A stretch of 64,000 nt of DNA, from NCBI RefSeq assembly GCF_039543665.1, contig NZ_BAABKE010000001.1, forward strand, positions 124,001-188,000, in the 5' to 3' direction. Under the pieces are notes generated by a model. That model saw nothing but the letters and a program-made list of their open reading frames with translations, had not been told where the DNA came from and did not search any database. Both the position numbers and the translations under genes were made by a program. Within the stretch, counting starts at the first letter, position 1. Each line of letters begins with the position of its first letter. The stretch is from Wohlfahrtiimonas larvae (GTDB taxonomy: Bacteria; Pseudomonadota; Gammaproteobacteria; Cardiobacteriales; Wohlfahrtiimonadaceae). Positions 1 to 8,917 of this stretch are shown here, one piece after another.

Positions 1-1213
1 TGGAGTAGGGGGATCAGATCTTGGCCCATTAATGGTGACGCATGCCTTATCCGATTTTAAAGTGAAAACAACTAAACCATTATCGATACATTTTGTGTCT
101 ACAATGGATGGCAGCCAATTATCGGATTTATTGCATCAATTGCGTCCTGAAACAACACTGTTCATTATTTCATCAAAGTCCTTTGGTACGATTGATACTT
201 TATCTAATGCTGAGACGGTTCGTGCTTGGTTAATGAAAGCATTAGGGCATGATCAAATAGTATTGCATAATCATTTTGTGGCTGTTTCTACCAATATTGA
301 AAAAATGACAGCTTGGGGTATACATCCTGATCGACAATTTTTAATGTGGGAGTGGGTTGGTGGTCGTTATTCTTTGTGGTCATGCATTGGTTTACCCATT
401 GCTTTGACGATTGGTGTTGAAGGTTTTAAGAATTTCTTAGCAGGTGCTCACAGTATGGATGAGCATTTTCAATCTGCTCCATTTAGTGAGAATTTACCTA
501 TATTATTGGGCATGTTAGGTGTTTGGAATACTAACTATTTAAATATTCAAACACATGCTGTATTGCCATATGATGGCAGAATGAAATATTTTGCATCGTA
601 TTTACAGCAACTTGAAATGGAGTCTAACGGTAAATCTATTCAACGCGATCAAACAGAAGTTACATGGACAACTTGCCCGATTGTTTGGGGTGAGGTTGGG
701 CCAAATGCTCAGCATGCATTTTATCAGTTGTTACATCAAGGTACGCAAGCTGTTAGTTCTGATTTCATTGCACCGATTCAGCGCTACACTGCCAAACAAT
801 TTACGTATGCAGATAATGAAGATGAGTTAATTGAACAGCATCATTTGGCATTGGCAAACTGTTTAGCACAGTCTCGGCTGTTAGCGTTTGGTAGTCAATC
901 ATTGTCAGAAGATGAATTGGCACAGTTGCCAAAATATCAATACTATGAAGGTAATCAACCAAGTTCTACTTTATTACTAGATGAGTTGAATCCACGGACA
1001 TTGGGTATGTTGATTGCTTTATATGAGCATAAAGTTTTTGTACAATCTGTGATTTGGAACATTAATCCATTCGATCAATGGGGTGTAGAAAAAGGGAAGG
1101 CGATTGCTAACCAAATACTACCCATTTTAAATGGTGAATCAGATTCCATGGATGAGCTTGATGTATCAACCAAAGGCTTAATTCAATTATTATTAGGAAA
1201 ATCAAATGGCTAA
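1..1213 (+). CDS. pgi: Glucose-6-phosphate isomerase, 5' end cut by the window
   Basis: Phosphoglucose isomerase interconverts glucose-6-phosphate and fructose-6-phosphate in the cytoplasm, for glycolysis and for UDP-sugar precursors. The frame is already open at base 2 and reads GVGGSDLGP, the family's sugar-phosphate-binding loop, so the N-terminal part lies outside the window. The first in-frame ATG, at 32, is internal. Both signature motifs are present: EWVGGRYSLWSCIG and FDQWGVEKGK, the latter carrying the catalytic lysine. The stop overlaps galE by 8 bp, so the two are probably translationally coupled. Together with galE and the phosphomannomutase further on, it resembles the gpi-gne1-pgm end of Acinetobacter capsule loci, which suggests a role in precursor supply for surface polysaccharide. 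Confidence 0.96.
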   Translation, partial: GVGGSDLGPLMVTHALSDFKVKTTKPLSIHFVSTMDGSQLSDLLHQLRPETTLFIISSKSFGTIDTLSNAETVRAWLMKALGHDQIVLHNHFVAVSTNIEKMTAWGIHPDRQFLMWEWVGGRYSLWSCIGLPIALTIGVEGFKNFLAGAHSMDEHFQSAPFSENLPILLGMLGVWNTNYLNIQTHAVLPYDGRMKYFASYLQQLEMESNGKSIQRDQTEVTWTTCPIVWGEVGPNAQHAFYQLLHQGTQAVSSDFIAPIQRYTAKQFTYADNEDELIEQHHLALANCLAQSRLLAFGSQSLSEDELAQLPKYQYYEGNQPSSTLLLDELNPRTLGMLIALYEHKVFVQSVIWNINPFDQWGVEKGKAIANQILPILNGESDSMDELDVSTKGLIQLLLGKSNG

Positions 1214-2225
1214 TATTTTAGTAACAGGTGGTGCAGGCTACATTGGCTCTCATACTTGTATTGAGTTATTGGAAGCGAATCACCAAGTGATTGTTTTGGA
1301 TAATTTATCTAATAGTTCAGAAGAATCTTTACGTCGAGTGCAGCAACTAACAAATAAAACATTAACTTTTATTAAAGGTGATATTCGTAATTCTGATGAT
1401 TTAGATAAGGTATTTACTCAGCACAAAATTGATGCAGTCATTCATTTTGCAGGTTTGAAAGCTGTAGGTGAAAGCCAAAAAATTCCATTGGCATATTTCG
1501 ATAATAATATTTCAGGCTCTATCATGCTTGTGAAGGCAATGGAAAAAGCGGGTATATTTAATTTGGTTTTTAGCTCATCAGCGACAGTTTATGATGAAGC
1601 TAATGTATCGCCATTGAATGAAAATATGCCAACAGGTATGCCTTCCAATAATTATGGATATACCAAGTTGATTGTGGAGCAAATGCTAGAAAAAACAGCT
1701 TTAGCAGATGATCGTTGGTCGATTGCACTATTGCGTTATTTCAATCCTGTAGGTGCTCATAAAAGTGGGATGATTGGCGAGGATCCACAAGGTCTTCCCA
1801 ATAATTTAATGCCTTATGTGACGCAAGTTGCGGTGGGAATGCGTGAAACATTATCCATTTTTGGTAATGATTACGATACAGTTGATGGCACGGGGGTGCG
1901 TGACTATATTCATGTGGTGGATTTAGCATCTGCTCATTTGTTTGCATTGAATAATCGTTTGCAAAATAAAGGTTGCCGAGCTTGGAATATTGGTACGGGC
2001 AATGGTACATCTGTTTTGCAGGTCAAAGAGACCTTTGAAAAAGTGAATGGCGTTGCTGTGCCTTTTGAATTTGCTCCGCGTCGTTCTGGTGATGTTGCCA
2101 CATCTTATGCGGATAATACAAGAGCCATCATAGAACTTGGTTGGCAAGCACAATATGATTTGAGCGATATGCTTGCAGATAGCTGGCATTGGCAAAAGAA
2201 AAACCCGAAAGGATATAAAAATTAG
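1206..2225 (+). CDS. galE: UDP-glucose 4-epimerase
   Basis: GalE interconverts UDP-glucose and UDP-galactose, and in some members the N-acetyl forms, using bound NAD. The 339-residue protein has the Rossmann motif GGAGYIGSHT at the N-terminus and the SDR catalytic YGYTK near residue 150, at family length. The start lies inside the last codons of pgi and is preceded by AGGA. In related polysaccharide loci this position is occupied by gne1. Whether this enzyme also epimerises UDP-GlcNAc cannot be read from sequence alone. No terminator follows. The next gene is convergent, 39 bp away. Confidence 0.95.
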   Translation: MANILVTGGAGYIGSHTCIELLEANHQVIVLDNLSNSSEESLRRVQQLTNKTLTFIKGDIRNSDDLDKVFTQHKIDAVIHFAGLKAVGESQKIPLAYFDNNISGSIMLVKAMEKAGIFNLVFSSSATVYDEANVSPLNENMPTGMPSNNYGYTKLIVEQMLEKTALADDRWSIALLRYFNPVGAHKSGMIGEDPQGLPNNLMPYVTQVAVGMRETLSIFGNDYDTVDGTGVRDYIHVVDLASAHLFALNNRLQNKGCRAWNIGTGNGTSVLQVKETFEKVNGVAVPFEFAPRRSGDVATSYADNTRAIIELGWQAQYDLSDMLADSWHWQKKNPKGYKN

Positions 2226-2264
2226 TTCTGAGGATAGATTATATTTATAATATGATTTATTCGT

Positions 2265-3245
2265 TCAGGAACGTCTTTTAAATATTCGGTTAATATTTTT
2301 TTCGATTAATTGATAAAATATATAGCCAAGTAAAATAGAAAATATCGAAATGCTGATAAAGACAAGTATGCCTGGCATATCAGGTGTTATCTTTATCAGT
2401 ATTTTTGTCATCATCGGTAGTCCAAATACTTGTACAAGATATATGGAGTAAGATGCATTACCTAATTCTATTAACAGTTTGATATTAATATTTTGCATGA
2501 GTATCGCGGAGCATAGAATTATCGCTGACGGAATTCCCCAATAAATATAGCGTTCTGTTTGATCAATATGTGCATGGTATATAACAAATATTATTGCCAA
2601 AATGAGAGGTACCCAAAAGAAATTATTTTGATAGCCCTTTAAGCATTGAAGGCGGTCAAAGAGTATAAATATAGCACCTCCATACAGAAACTCTATTGCT
2701 ATTGAGCTATACCAATTTATATAGATAGCACCCATAAATATGAGAGTAAGCATTACAAGTCGGTAAATATCTTTGATTTTGATGAATAGGGTGAGTGCAA
2801 AAATTAGGTAGAAAAATAGTTCATACTCTAATGTCCAACCTACATAGAGAGCTGGCACTTCATATCCAAAAAAATGACTTACAAAAAGTAAAGAGGTCAC
2901 AACATGTTCTAAGCTATAGCCACTGACTCTGAAAAGAGAAGGGAGTGTTAGATAAAGAGTAAATATCACAAATGTAAGGAACCAATAAATAGGAACTATC
3001 CTTTGTATTCTATTGCTTAAGAATTCTATTGGGGACCGATGTTTTTTACTATTAATCATAAACATGATGTAGCCAGAGATCACAAAAAAAAGATCAACAC
3101 CAAAGTTGCCCCAATAGCGGACATTGAATGTTAAATATTCATAATTCTCATAAGAGAAGTTATTTTTGATCACCCAATCTTGTGCATGAACTAAGACAAC
3201 GATGATAGCCGCAAAAGCTCTGAGTATTTGTATATTAGTAATCAT
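2265..3245 (-). CDS. Acyltransferase-3 family membrane protein without SGNH domain
   Basis: A 326-residue integral membrane O-acyltransferase of the AT3 (OafA/NodX) family, which moves acyl groups, usually acetyl, onto extracytoplasmic glycans. Residues R9 and H20 form the family's R-X10-H motif in the first membrane segment, and about ten hydrophobic segments follow. It ends with the membrane domain, whereas the four upstream genes carry an added SGNH domain. Its ATG overlaps the end of the preceding acyltransferase by 11 bp, so it is probably the last, translationally coupled gene of the five-gene run. The acceptor is unknown. Position between galE and phosphomannomutase suggests capsule or O-antigen. 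Confidence 0.9.
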   Translation of the reverse strand: MITNIQILRAFAAIIVVLVHAQDWVIKNNFSYENYEYLTFNVRYWGNFGVDLFFVISGYIMFMINSKKHRSPIEFLSNRIQRIVPIYWFLTFVIFTLYLTLPSLFRVSGYSLEHVVTSLLFVSHFFGYEVPALYVGWTLEYELFFYLIFALTLFIKIKDIYRLVMLTLIFMGAIYINWYSSIAIEFLYGGAIFILFDRLQCLKGYQNNFFWVPLILAIIFVIYHAHIDQTERYIYWGIPSAIILCSAILMQNINIKLLIELGNASYSIYLVQVFGLPMMTKILIKITPDMPGILVFISISIFSILLGYIFYQLIEKNINRIFKRRS

Positions 3246-5118
3246 TTTTATTTTTAGATTCCATTTTTTTAATTATATCAAATATATATTTGCCAACGAT
3301 ATTGGCTCCATATGTTGATAAGTGTCCCATGTCACTAAACATTGGTTCATTATTGATTAACATTCTACAACCTTGGTCTGAACATAGCCCTTTATTAGGG
3401 TCTATAAAATATACATTGCTATATTGTTCAGTGATTGTGATGAGTTGCTCATTAATTAGGTTATTTGTTTGTGGAATGAATTCAGGACAAGATTCGGAAA
3501 AAGAATTTAATTCTCGTTCTGAGAGGCATTCATAAATATTATAATTCGGACGAGTATATACTCCTATTAAGTATATATTTCGTTGAGGATTATTTTCAGC
3601 CATTTGTTGAATAATTTGTTCTAATGCAATGATATATTGCTTTTGCGCTTTGTTACTTCGAAAATCTATTAAATTAGACTGTGCATTTTTTAGTGCTAAA
3701 TGATACCCATCCCAGCTTTGTATCCATACAATGGGCTGATGTTCTTTGGTTTTATCAATATATTGATAAAAAGAATTAGCAAAATCAGTACAATTTTTTA
3801 GTATTTTTTTATCAAGGTAAACGTAATAGTCTTGAGTAAATAAACATGCATCTGCATACCAAGTCTTTGTATGAATATTATTATTTAAAAGGTATTTAGT
3901 GTATTGTCGGGCGTAACTATCACCAAGCATTATATAATCAAATGATGTGGCTTCATTCGCATTAGTATAAGCGACTTGATAAGCAGGAAAGTCACCTCCT
4001 CCATAATATAACTGCTGAAATTCTTCTGCTGTTAGATGGTATTGGTCTACAACTCTAAAAGAAGCCCCTTTTGTTTTATAAATGCCATAAATAGGAATAA
4101 GAGCTACAAATACACTGATCAGTATATATTTAACTTTCCATTGGCGATGTTCAATCACATAATAAGATGCAAGAGAAAGAGCGAATGTAATACATAAAAA
4201 AGTAATGACATTAATTTGTAAGTTATAGCGATAATTAATAAACAAAATTGGCCAATGATATAGGTACAGAGAATATGACCATAACCCTATTTTTTGGCAG
4301 ACAATATTATTAGTTAGGAATGAATTGTTTTGTGATTGAATCAATAAGTATGCCCCAATTGTAGGCAGTAATGCCATATAGCCAGGCCATGATGTATTTT
4401 CTGAGATAATAAACAATGATACTATGATAAGAAGAAAACCAATAATTTCTAATGTAACTTGATGAGGCTTATGTGTAATTCTGAGTGGATAGAGAAAAAT
4501 GAGTCCACCCAATAACATCTGCCAAATTCTAGTAGGTAATAGAAAATAAGCTGTAGATGGCGATATAGGGCTTAAATATATGGAAAATATTAAAGAAACT
4601 GTTGCCATCATGATAATGATGGGTTTAAGAAATTTTTGAGATAAAAATTTCGCAAAAACGAGTAGTACGGCGGGATAAAGTAAATAAAATTGCCATTCTA
4701 CAGATAACGACCATGTATGTAGCAAAGGTTTACTAAGTGCTTCAGTATCAAAATATCCTGCGGATGCTTTCCAGTAGAGAAAGTTAGAGATAAATAATAG
4801 GCTTCTAATCGATTCTTTTGACAGTTCTCGATATGAGAGCGGTCCTAGAAAAAAGTATCCTAAGATGATTAGTAACAAAATTAATGTAAAAAGGGCAGGG
4901 ATAATGCGCCTAACTCTTGCACTATAAAACTTTAGGATTGAAAAATTTTGGTTGCTTAAACCTCTGAAAATAATACTTGTCATTAAATAACCTGAAATGA
5001 CAAAAAAGATATCAACACCTACAAAGCCACCAGGTAACCATTCTTTATTGAAATGAAAGAAGATTACTGCTAAGACAGCATAAGTGCGTAAGCCATTAAT
5101 ATCTTTTCTAAATTGCAT
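3235..5118 (-). CDS. Acyltransferase-3/SGNH fusion (copy A)
   Basis: OafA-type O-acetyltransferase of 627 residues: an N-terminal AT3 membrane domain (about 1-345, with R11-X10-H22 and GGFVGVDIFFVISG) and a C-terminal extracytoplasmic SGNH domain. The SGNH nucleophile motif GDS is near residue 399, and the catalytic D-M-G-H is near 596-599. In characterised homologues the membrane part brings the acyl group across the membrane and the SGNH part completes transfer to the glycan. By reading, its N-terminal half groups with copy D and its C-terminal half with copy B. It starts 17 nt after copy B's stop. The acceptor sugar cannot be predicted. Confidence 0.92.
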   Translation of the reverse strand: MQFRKDINGLRTYAVLAVIFFHFNKEWLPGGFVGVDIFFVISGYLMTSIIFRGLSNQNFSILKFYSARVRRIIPALFTLILLLIILGYFFLGPLSYRELSKESIRSLLFISNFLYWKASAGYFDTEALSKPLLHTWSLSVEWQFYLLYPAVLLVFAKFLSQKFLKPIIIMMATVSLIFSIYLSPISPSTAYFLLPTRIWQMLLGGLIFLYPLRITHKPHQVTLEIIGFLLIIVSLFIISENTSWPGYMALLPTIGAYLLIQSQNNSFLTNNIVCQKIGLWSYSLYLYHWPILFINYRYNLQINVITFLCITFALSLASYYVIEHRQWKVKYILISVFVALIPIYGIYKTKGASFRVVDQYHLTAEEFQQLYYGGGDFPAYQVAYTNANEATSFDYIMLGDSYARQYTKYLLNNNIHTKTWYADACLFTQDYYVYLDKKILKNCTDFANSFYQYIDKTKEHQPIVWIQSWDGYHLALKNAQSNLIDFRSNKAQKQYIIALEQIIQQMAENNPQRNIYLIGVYTRPNYNIYECLSERELNSFSESCPEFIPQTNNLINEQLITITEQYSNVYFIDPNKGLCSDQGCRMLINNEPMFSDMGHLSTYGANIVGKYIFDIIKKMESKNKNDY

Positions 5119-5135
5119 CTAGTTATCCCTTAATA

Positions 5136-7022
5136 TTACTGATCTGTATGTTGAAGCGAAGAATCTTCATATTTTTTTATTTCATCAAATATATATTTAC
5201 CAATAATATCAGCACCATATGTAGATAGGTGACCTTCATCACTAAATATTGGCTCTTCATCGATCAGCATACGGCAGCCACGTTCATCACAAAAACCTTT
5301 ATTAGGGTCTATGAAGTAGACATTATTATATTGTTTTGCAATCTTTTGAATATGATCATTAATAGGGTTAGACTCTTTAGGTGCAAATTCAGCACATGGC
5401 TCTGTAAATCCCGCAAGTTTATTAGCTGATAAGCATTCATAAATATTATAAGTTGGGCGAGTATAAACACCAACTAAATAGATTGTTCTATTTTTATTTT
5501 TAAGAATCATATTATTGATGCCTTTAATAATTGCATCATAGTATTTTTGAGCATCTATTTTGACAGTTAATATTTTGAAGCTATTGTCTTTGGCTGTAAT
5601 ACTATTGTAATCCCAACTTTGAGCCCAAATAAGGGGTTTGTTATTCCCTTCTTTAGGCAATTGAGCATCATACTTCTCAACAAATTGGGTGCATTTTACT
5701 AGTTCAGAATTTTGTTGTTGTAAATATACTTTATATTCTGGCATAAATAAACAAGCATCTGCAAACCATGTACGAGCACGTATTTTATTATTTATGAGAT
5801 ATTTTACATATTGTCGAGCATAGCTATCTCCTACAATGATGTAATCAAAACCTGTGGAACTATCAGAGTTTGTATAAGAAGGCTCATACATTGTAAAATT
5901 TCCACCACCGTAATATTGATCATGAAATTCATCAGCAGTTAATGCATATTTATCCATGACACGAAATGAAGCTCCTTTGGTTTTATAAATACCATACATT
6001 GGTAGCAATGCTATGAATACAGCGATTAAAATATATTTTGCATTCCATTTGCGAACTTCTATTAAATAATAAGAGGGAACAGCAAAAAGGAATGTTAAAC
6101 CAATAAAGAACCCAAAACTCATATCGAGATTATAACGGTGATTAATTACTAAAATTGGCCAATGGTACAAGTACATTGAGAATGACCACAAACCAATTTT
6201 TTGGAACACAATATTGTTAGTGAAGAATGAGCAGCTATTTGATTGAATTAAGAGAAAAACACCAATTGTTGGAATAAATACAGAATATCCTGGCCACACA
6301 GTATGTTCAGAAAATATAAAAAAAGAACCAACAATAAGGATGAGCCCAATACCTTCTAATAGGTATTTATGAGATCGTTTTGTAATCGTTAGTGGGAATA
6401 GGAATGCAAGTCCACCGATTAACATATCCCATACGCGTCCAGGTAATAGATAATAGGCTGTCATGGGTGATATATTACTGATGTAAATCGTTAATAAGAA
6501 AAAAGTAATTGCAAGAGTAATAATGATTTTTTTAATTGTAGAAATAGAGCAGATCTTAGCGAGAAACACTAATAAAAGAGGATAAAAAATATAGAATTGC
6601 CATTCAACAGAAAGAGTCCAAGTGTGCAGTAAAAATTTACTCATTGCACCGGGATCAAAATAGCCTGTTTCTCGCCAATATAAGAAGTTAGAGATAAAAA
6701 GTAAGCTTCTTATTGATTCTTTGGTTAAAGATCTATACGAGATTGGGCCTAAGAAGAAGTAACCTAAAATAACAAGAATAATAGTTAAAACTAGCAGTGC
6801 GGGAATAATTCTACGGATTCTTGCAGAGAAGTATTTACGTAAAGAAAAAGAGTTATTATTTAATCCACGAAATATAATTGCAGTCATTAAATAACCTGAA
6901 ATAACAAAAAAGACATCCACGGCAGCAACAGCGCCAGGGAGCCATTGCTTATTAAAGTGGAATATCATAATTGCTATGACTGCATAGGCGCGTAATCCAT
7001 TAATATCTGTACGAAACTGCAT
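5136..7022 (-). CDS. Acyltransferase-3/SGNH fusion (copy B)
   Basis: A 628-residue OafA-type acyltransferase with membrane AT3 domain (R11-X10-H22) and C-terminal SGNH domain (GDS near residue 397, D-E-G-H near the end). Codons 1 to about 338 are identical at DNA level to copy C, while the SGNH half differs and resembles copy A. In both B and C the usual GGFVGVD after the first helix is GAVAAVD, a change in a strongly conserved segment. The ATG follows copy C's stop by 4 nt, with an AAGGA ribosome-binding site inside the end of copy C. Membrane-located O-acylation of surface glycan is the likely role. Confidence 0.92.
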   Translation of the reverse strand: MQFRTDINGLRAYAVIAIMIFHFNKQWLPGAVAAVDVFFVISGYLMTAIIFRGLNNNSFSLRKYFSARIRRIIPALLVLTIILVILGYFFLGPISYRSLTKESIRSLLFISNFLYWRETGYFDPGAMSKFLLHTWTLSVEWQFYIFYPLLLVFLAKICSISTIKKIIITLAITFFLLTIYISNISPMTAYYLLPGRVWDMLIGGLAFLFPLTITKRSHKYLLEGIGLILIVGSFFIFSEHTVWPGYSVFIPTIGVFLLIQSNSCSFFTNNIVFQKIGLWSFSMYLYHWPILVINHRYNLDMSFGFFIGLTFLFAVPSYYLIEVRKWNAKYILIAVFIALLPMYGIYKTKGASFRVMDKYALTADEFHDQYYGGGNFTMYEPSYTNSDSSTGFDYIIVGDSYARQYVKYLINNKIRARTWFADACLFMPEYKVYLQQQNSELVKCTQFVEKYDAQLPKEGNNKPLIWAQSWDYNSITAKDNSFKILTVKIDAQKYYDAIIKGINNMILKNKNRTIYLVGVYTRPTYNIYECLSANKLAGFTEPCAEFAPKESNPINDHIQKIAKQYNNVYFIDPNKGFCDERGCRMLIDEEPIFSDEGHLSTYGADIIGKYIFDEIKKYEDSSLQHTDQ

Positions 7023-8917
7023 AAATTTATCCTTCGTTTAAATCTAGATTGTTGTTACGGTTGGATTCTATTTTATTCACCTCTTGGAAAATATATGATC
7101 CAACAAGATCTGCACCATAAGTTGATAAGTGATTATCATCACTAAAAGTAGGTTCATTATTGATTAACATACGGCAGCCCTTTTGATCGCATAAACCCAT
7201 GTCAGAATCAATATAATGTAGATTTTCATATTGTTCTGCTATTTGTTTGAGCGTTTGATTGATCTTTGGCGGGTTGGCAGGAATAAATTCATCACATGTT
7301 TCCGCAAATCTTGAAAGCTCCTGTTCTGATAAACATGCATAAATATTATAATTGGGTCTTGTATATACGCCAATTATATAGATATTTGTATCAGGATTGT
7401 ATTGTGCCATTGTAGAAACTACTTTAATAATCTCATTAGTATAATTATGATCTCGTTTTATGAAAGACCTACCGGTTTCTTTATCCTCTAATGTATAACT
7501 ATCCCAACTTTGCATCCAAATGATAGGTTTTTTAGTTTTTTCTTTTTTTGTTGTAAAAAATTCATTTACAAAATTGGTACATTTTTTAAGCTCTCTTTTT
7601 TGAGAAATAACCTTATGGTTCATGGTAAATAGGCAAGCTTCAGCAAACCAAACACTTAAGCTAGTTTTTTCTTTAGTGAAAAATTTTGAATACTGACTAG
7701 AGTAGCTATCTCCAATAATAGTGTAGTCAAACTCATAGTTGTCTTTAGGATTGATGTATGAATGTTCATAGGATGGTATGATGCCTCCACCAGCATATTG
7801 GATAGCAAATTCTTCTGCTGTGATATTGTAGCGGTTATCTATTCTAAAAGCGGCTCCTTTAGTTTTATAAACCCCATACATTGGTAGCAACGCTATGAAT
7901 ACAGCGATTAAAATATATTTTGCATTCCATTTGCGAACTTCTATTAAATAATAAGAGGGAACAGCAAAAAGGAATGTTAAACCAATAAAGAACCCAAAAC
8001 TCATATCGAGATTATAACGGTGATTAATTACTAAAATTGGCCAATGGTACAAGTACATTGAGAATGACCACAAACCAATTTTTTGGAACACAATATTGTT
8101 AGTGAAGAATGAGCAGCTATTTGATTGAATTAAGAGAAAAACACCAATTGTTGGAATAAATACAGAATATCCTGGCCACACAGTATGTTCAGAAAATATA
8201 AAAAAAGAACCAACAATAAGGATGAGCCCAATACCTTCTAATAGGTATTTATGAGATCGTTTTGTAATCGTTAGTGGGAATAGGAATGCAAGTCCACCGA
8301 TTAACATATCCCATACGCGTCCAGGTAATAGATAATAGGCTGTCATGGGTGATATATTACTGATGTAAATCGTTAATAAGAAAAAAGTAATTGCAAGAGT
8401 AATAATGATTTTTTTAATTGTAGAAATAGAGCAGATCTTAGCGAGAAACACTAATAAAAGAGGATAAAAAATATAGAATTGCCATTCAACAGAAAGAGTC
8501 CAAGTGTGCAGTAAAAATTTACTCATTGCACCGGGATCAAAATAGCCTGTTTCTCGCCAATATAAGAAGTTAGAGATAAAAAGTAAGCTTCTTATTGATT
8601 CTTTGGTTAAAGATCTATACGAGATTGGGCCTAAGAAGAAGTAACCTAAAATAACAAGAATAATAGTTAAAACTAGCAGTGCGGGAATAATTCTACGGAT
8701 TCTTGCAGAGAAGTATTTACGTAAAGAAAAAGAGTTATTATTTAATCCACGAAATATAATTGCAGTCATTAAATAACCTGAAATAACAAAAAAGACATCC
8801 ACGGCAGCAACAGCGCCAGGGAGCCATTGCTTATTAAAGTGGAATATCATAATTGCTATGACTGCATAGGCGCGTAATCCATTAATATCTGTACGAAACT
8901 GCATAAATTTATCCTTC
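5985..8917 (-). repeat. Perfect 1,026-bp direct repeat: 6010-7035 and 7892-8917
   Basis: The two segments, 1,882 bp apart in register, are identical throughout when read line by line. They cover the ribosome-binding site and roughly the first 338 codons of copies B and C. A single T/C difference at 6009/7891 marks the start of divergence on the SGNH side. On the other side identity stops 13 bp upstream of the start codon. Absence of silent changes over a kilobase implies a recent duplication or gene conversion. Homologous recombination between the arms would delete one SGNH domain and leave one hybrid gene. Confidence 0.93.
7027..8904 (-). CDS. Acyltransferase-3/SGNH fusion (copy C), apparent chimera
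   Basis: A 625-residue OafA-type protein. I start at the ATG at 8904 rather than the in-frame GTG at 8919, because AAGGA lies between them and because copy B starts identically. The AT3 domain matches copy B base for base, including the odd GAVAAVD. After the linker KTKGA the protein switches to an SGNH domain close to copy D's, with both sharing the segment around IDSDMGLCDQKGCRML and near-identical DNA there. The nucleophile region reads GDSYSSQY, and D-D-N-H is present near the C-terminus, so it looks intact. It is best explained as a product of recombination inside the cluster. Confidence 0.92.
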   Translation of the reverse strand: MQFRTDINGLRAYAVIAIMIFHFNKQWLPGAVAAVDVFFVISGYLMTAIIFRGLNNNSFSLRKYFSARIRRIIPALLVLTIILVILGYFFLGPISYRSLTKESIRSLLFISNFLYWRETGYFDPGAMSKFLLHTWTLSVEWQFYIFYPLLLVFLAKICSISTIKKIIITLAITFFLLTIYISNISPMTAYYLLPGRVWDMLIGGLAFLFPLTITKRSHKYLLEGIGLILIVGSFFIFSEHTVWPGYSVFIPTIGVFLLIQSNSCSFFTNNIVFQKIGLWSFSMYLYHWPILVINHRYNLDMSFGFFIGLTFLFAVPSYYLIEVRKWNAKYILIAVFIALLPMYGVYKTKGAAFRIDNRYNITAEEFAIQYAGGGIIPSYEHSYINPKDNYEFDYTIIGDSYSSQYSKFFTKEKTSLSVWFAEACLFTMNHKVISQKRELKKCTNFVNEFFTTKKEKTKKPIIWMQSWDSYTLEDKETGRSFIKRDHNYTNEIIKVVSTMAQYNPDTNIYIIGVYTRPNYNIYACLSEQELSRFAETCDEFIPANPPKINQTLKQIAEQYENLHYIDSDMGLCDQKGCRMLINNEPTFSDDNHLSTYGADLVGSYIFQEVNKIESNRNNNLDLNEG

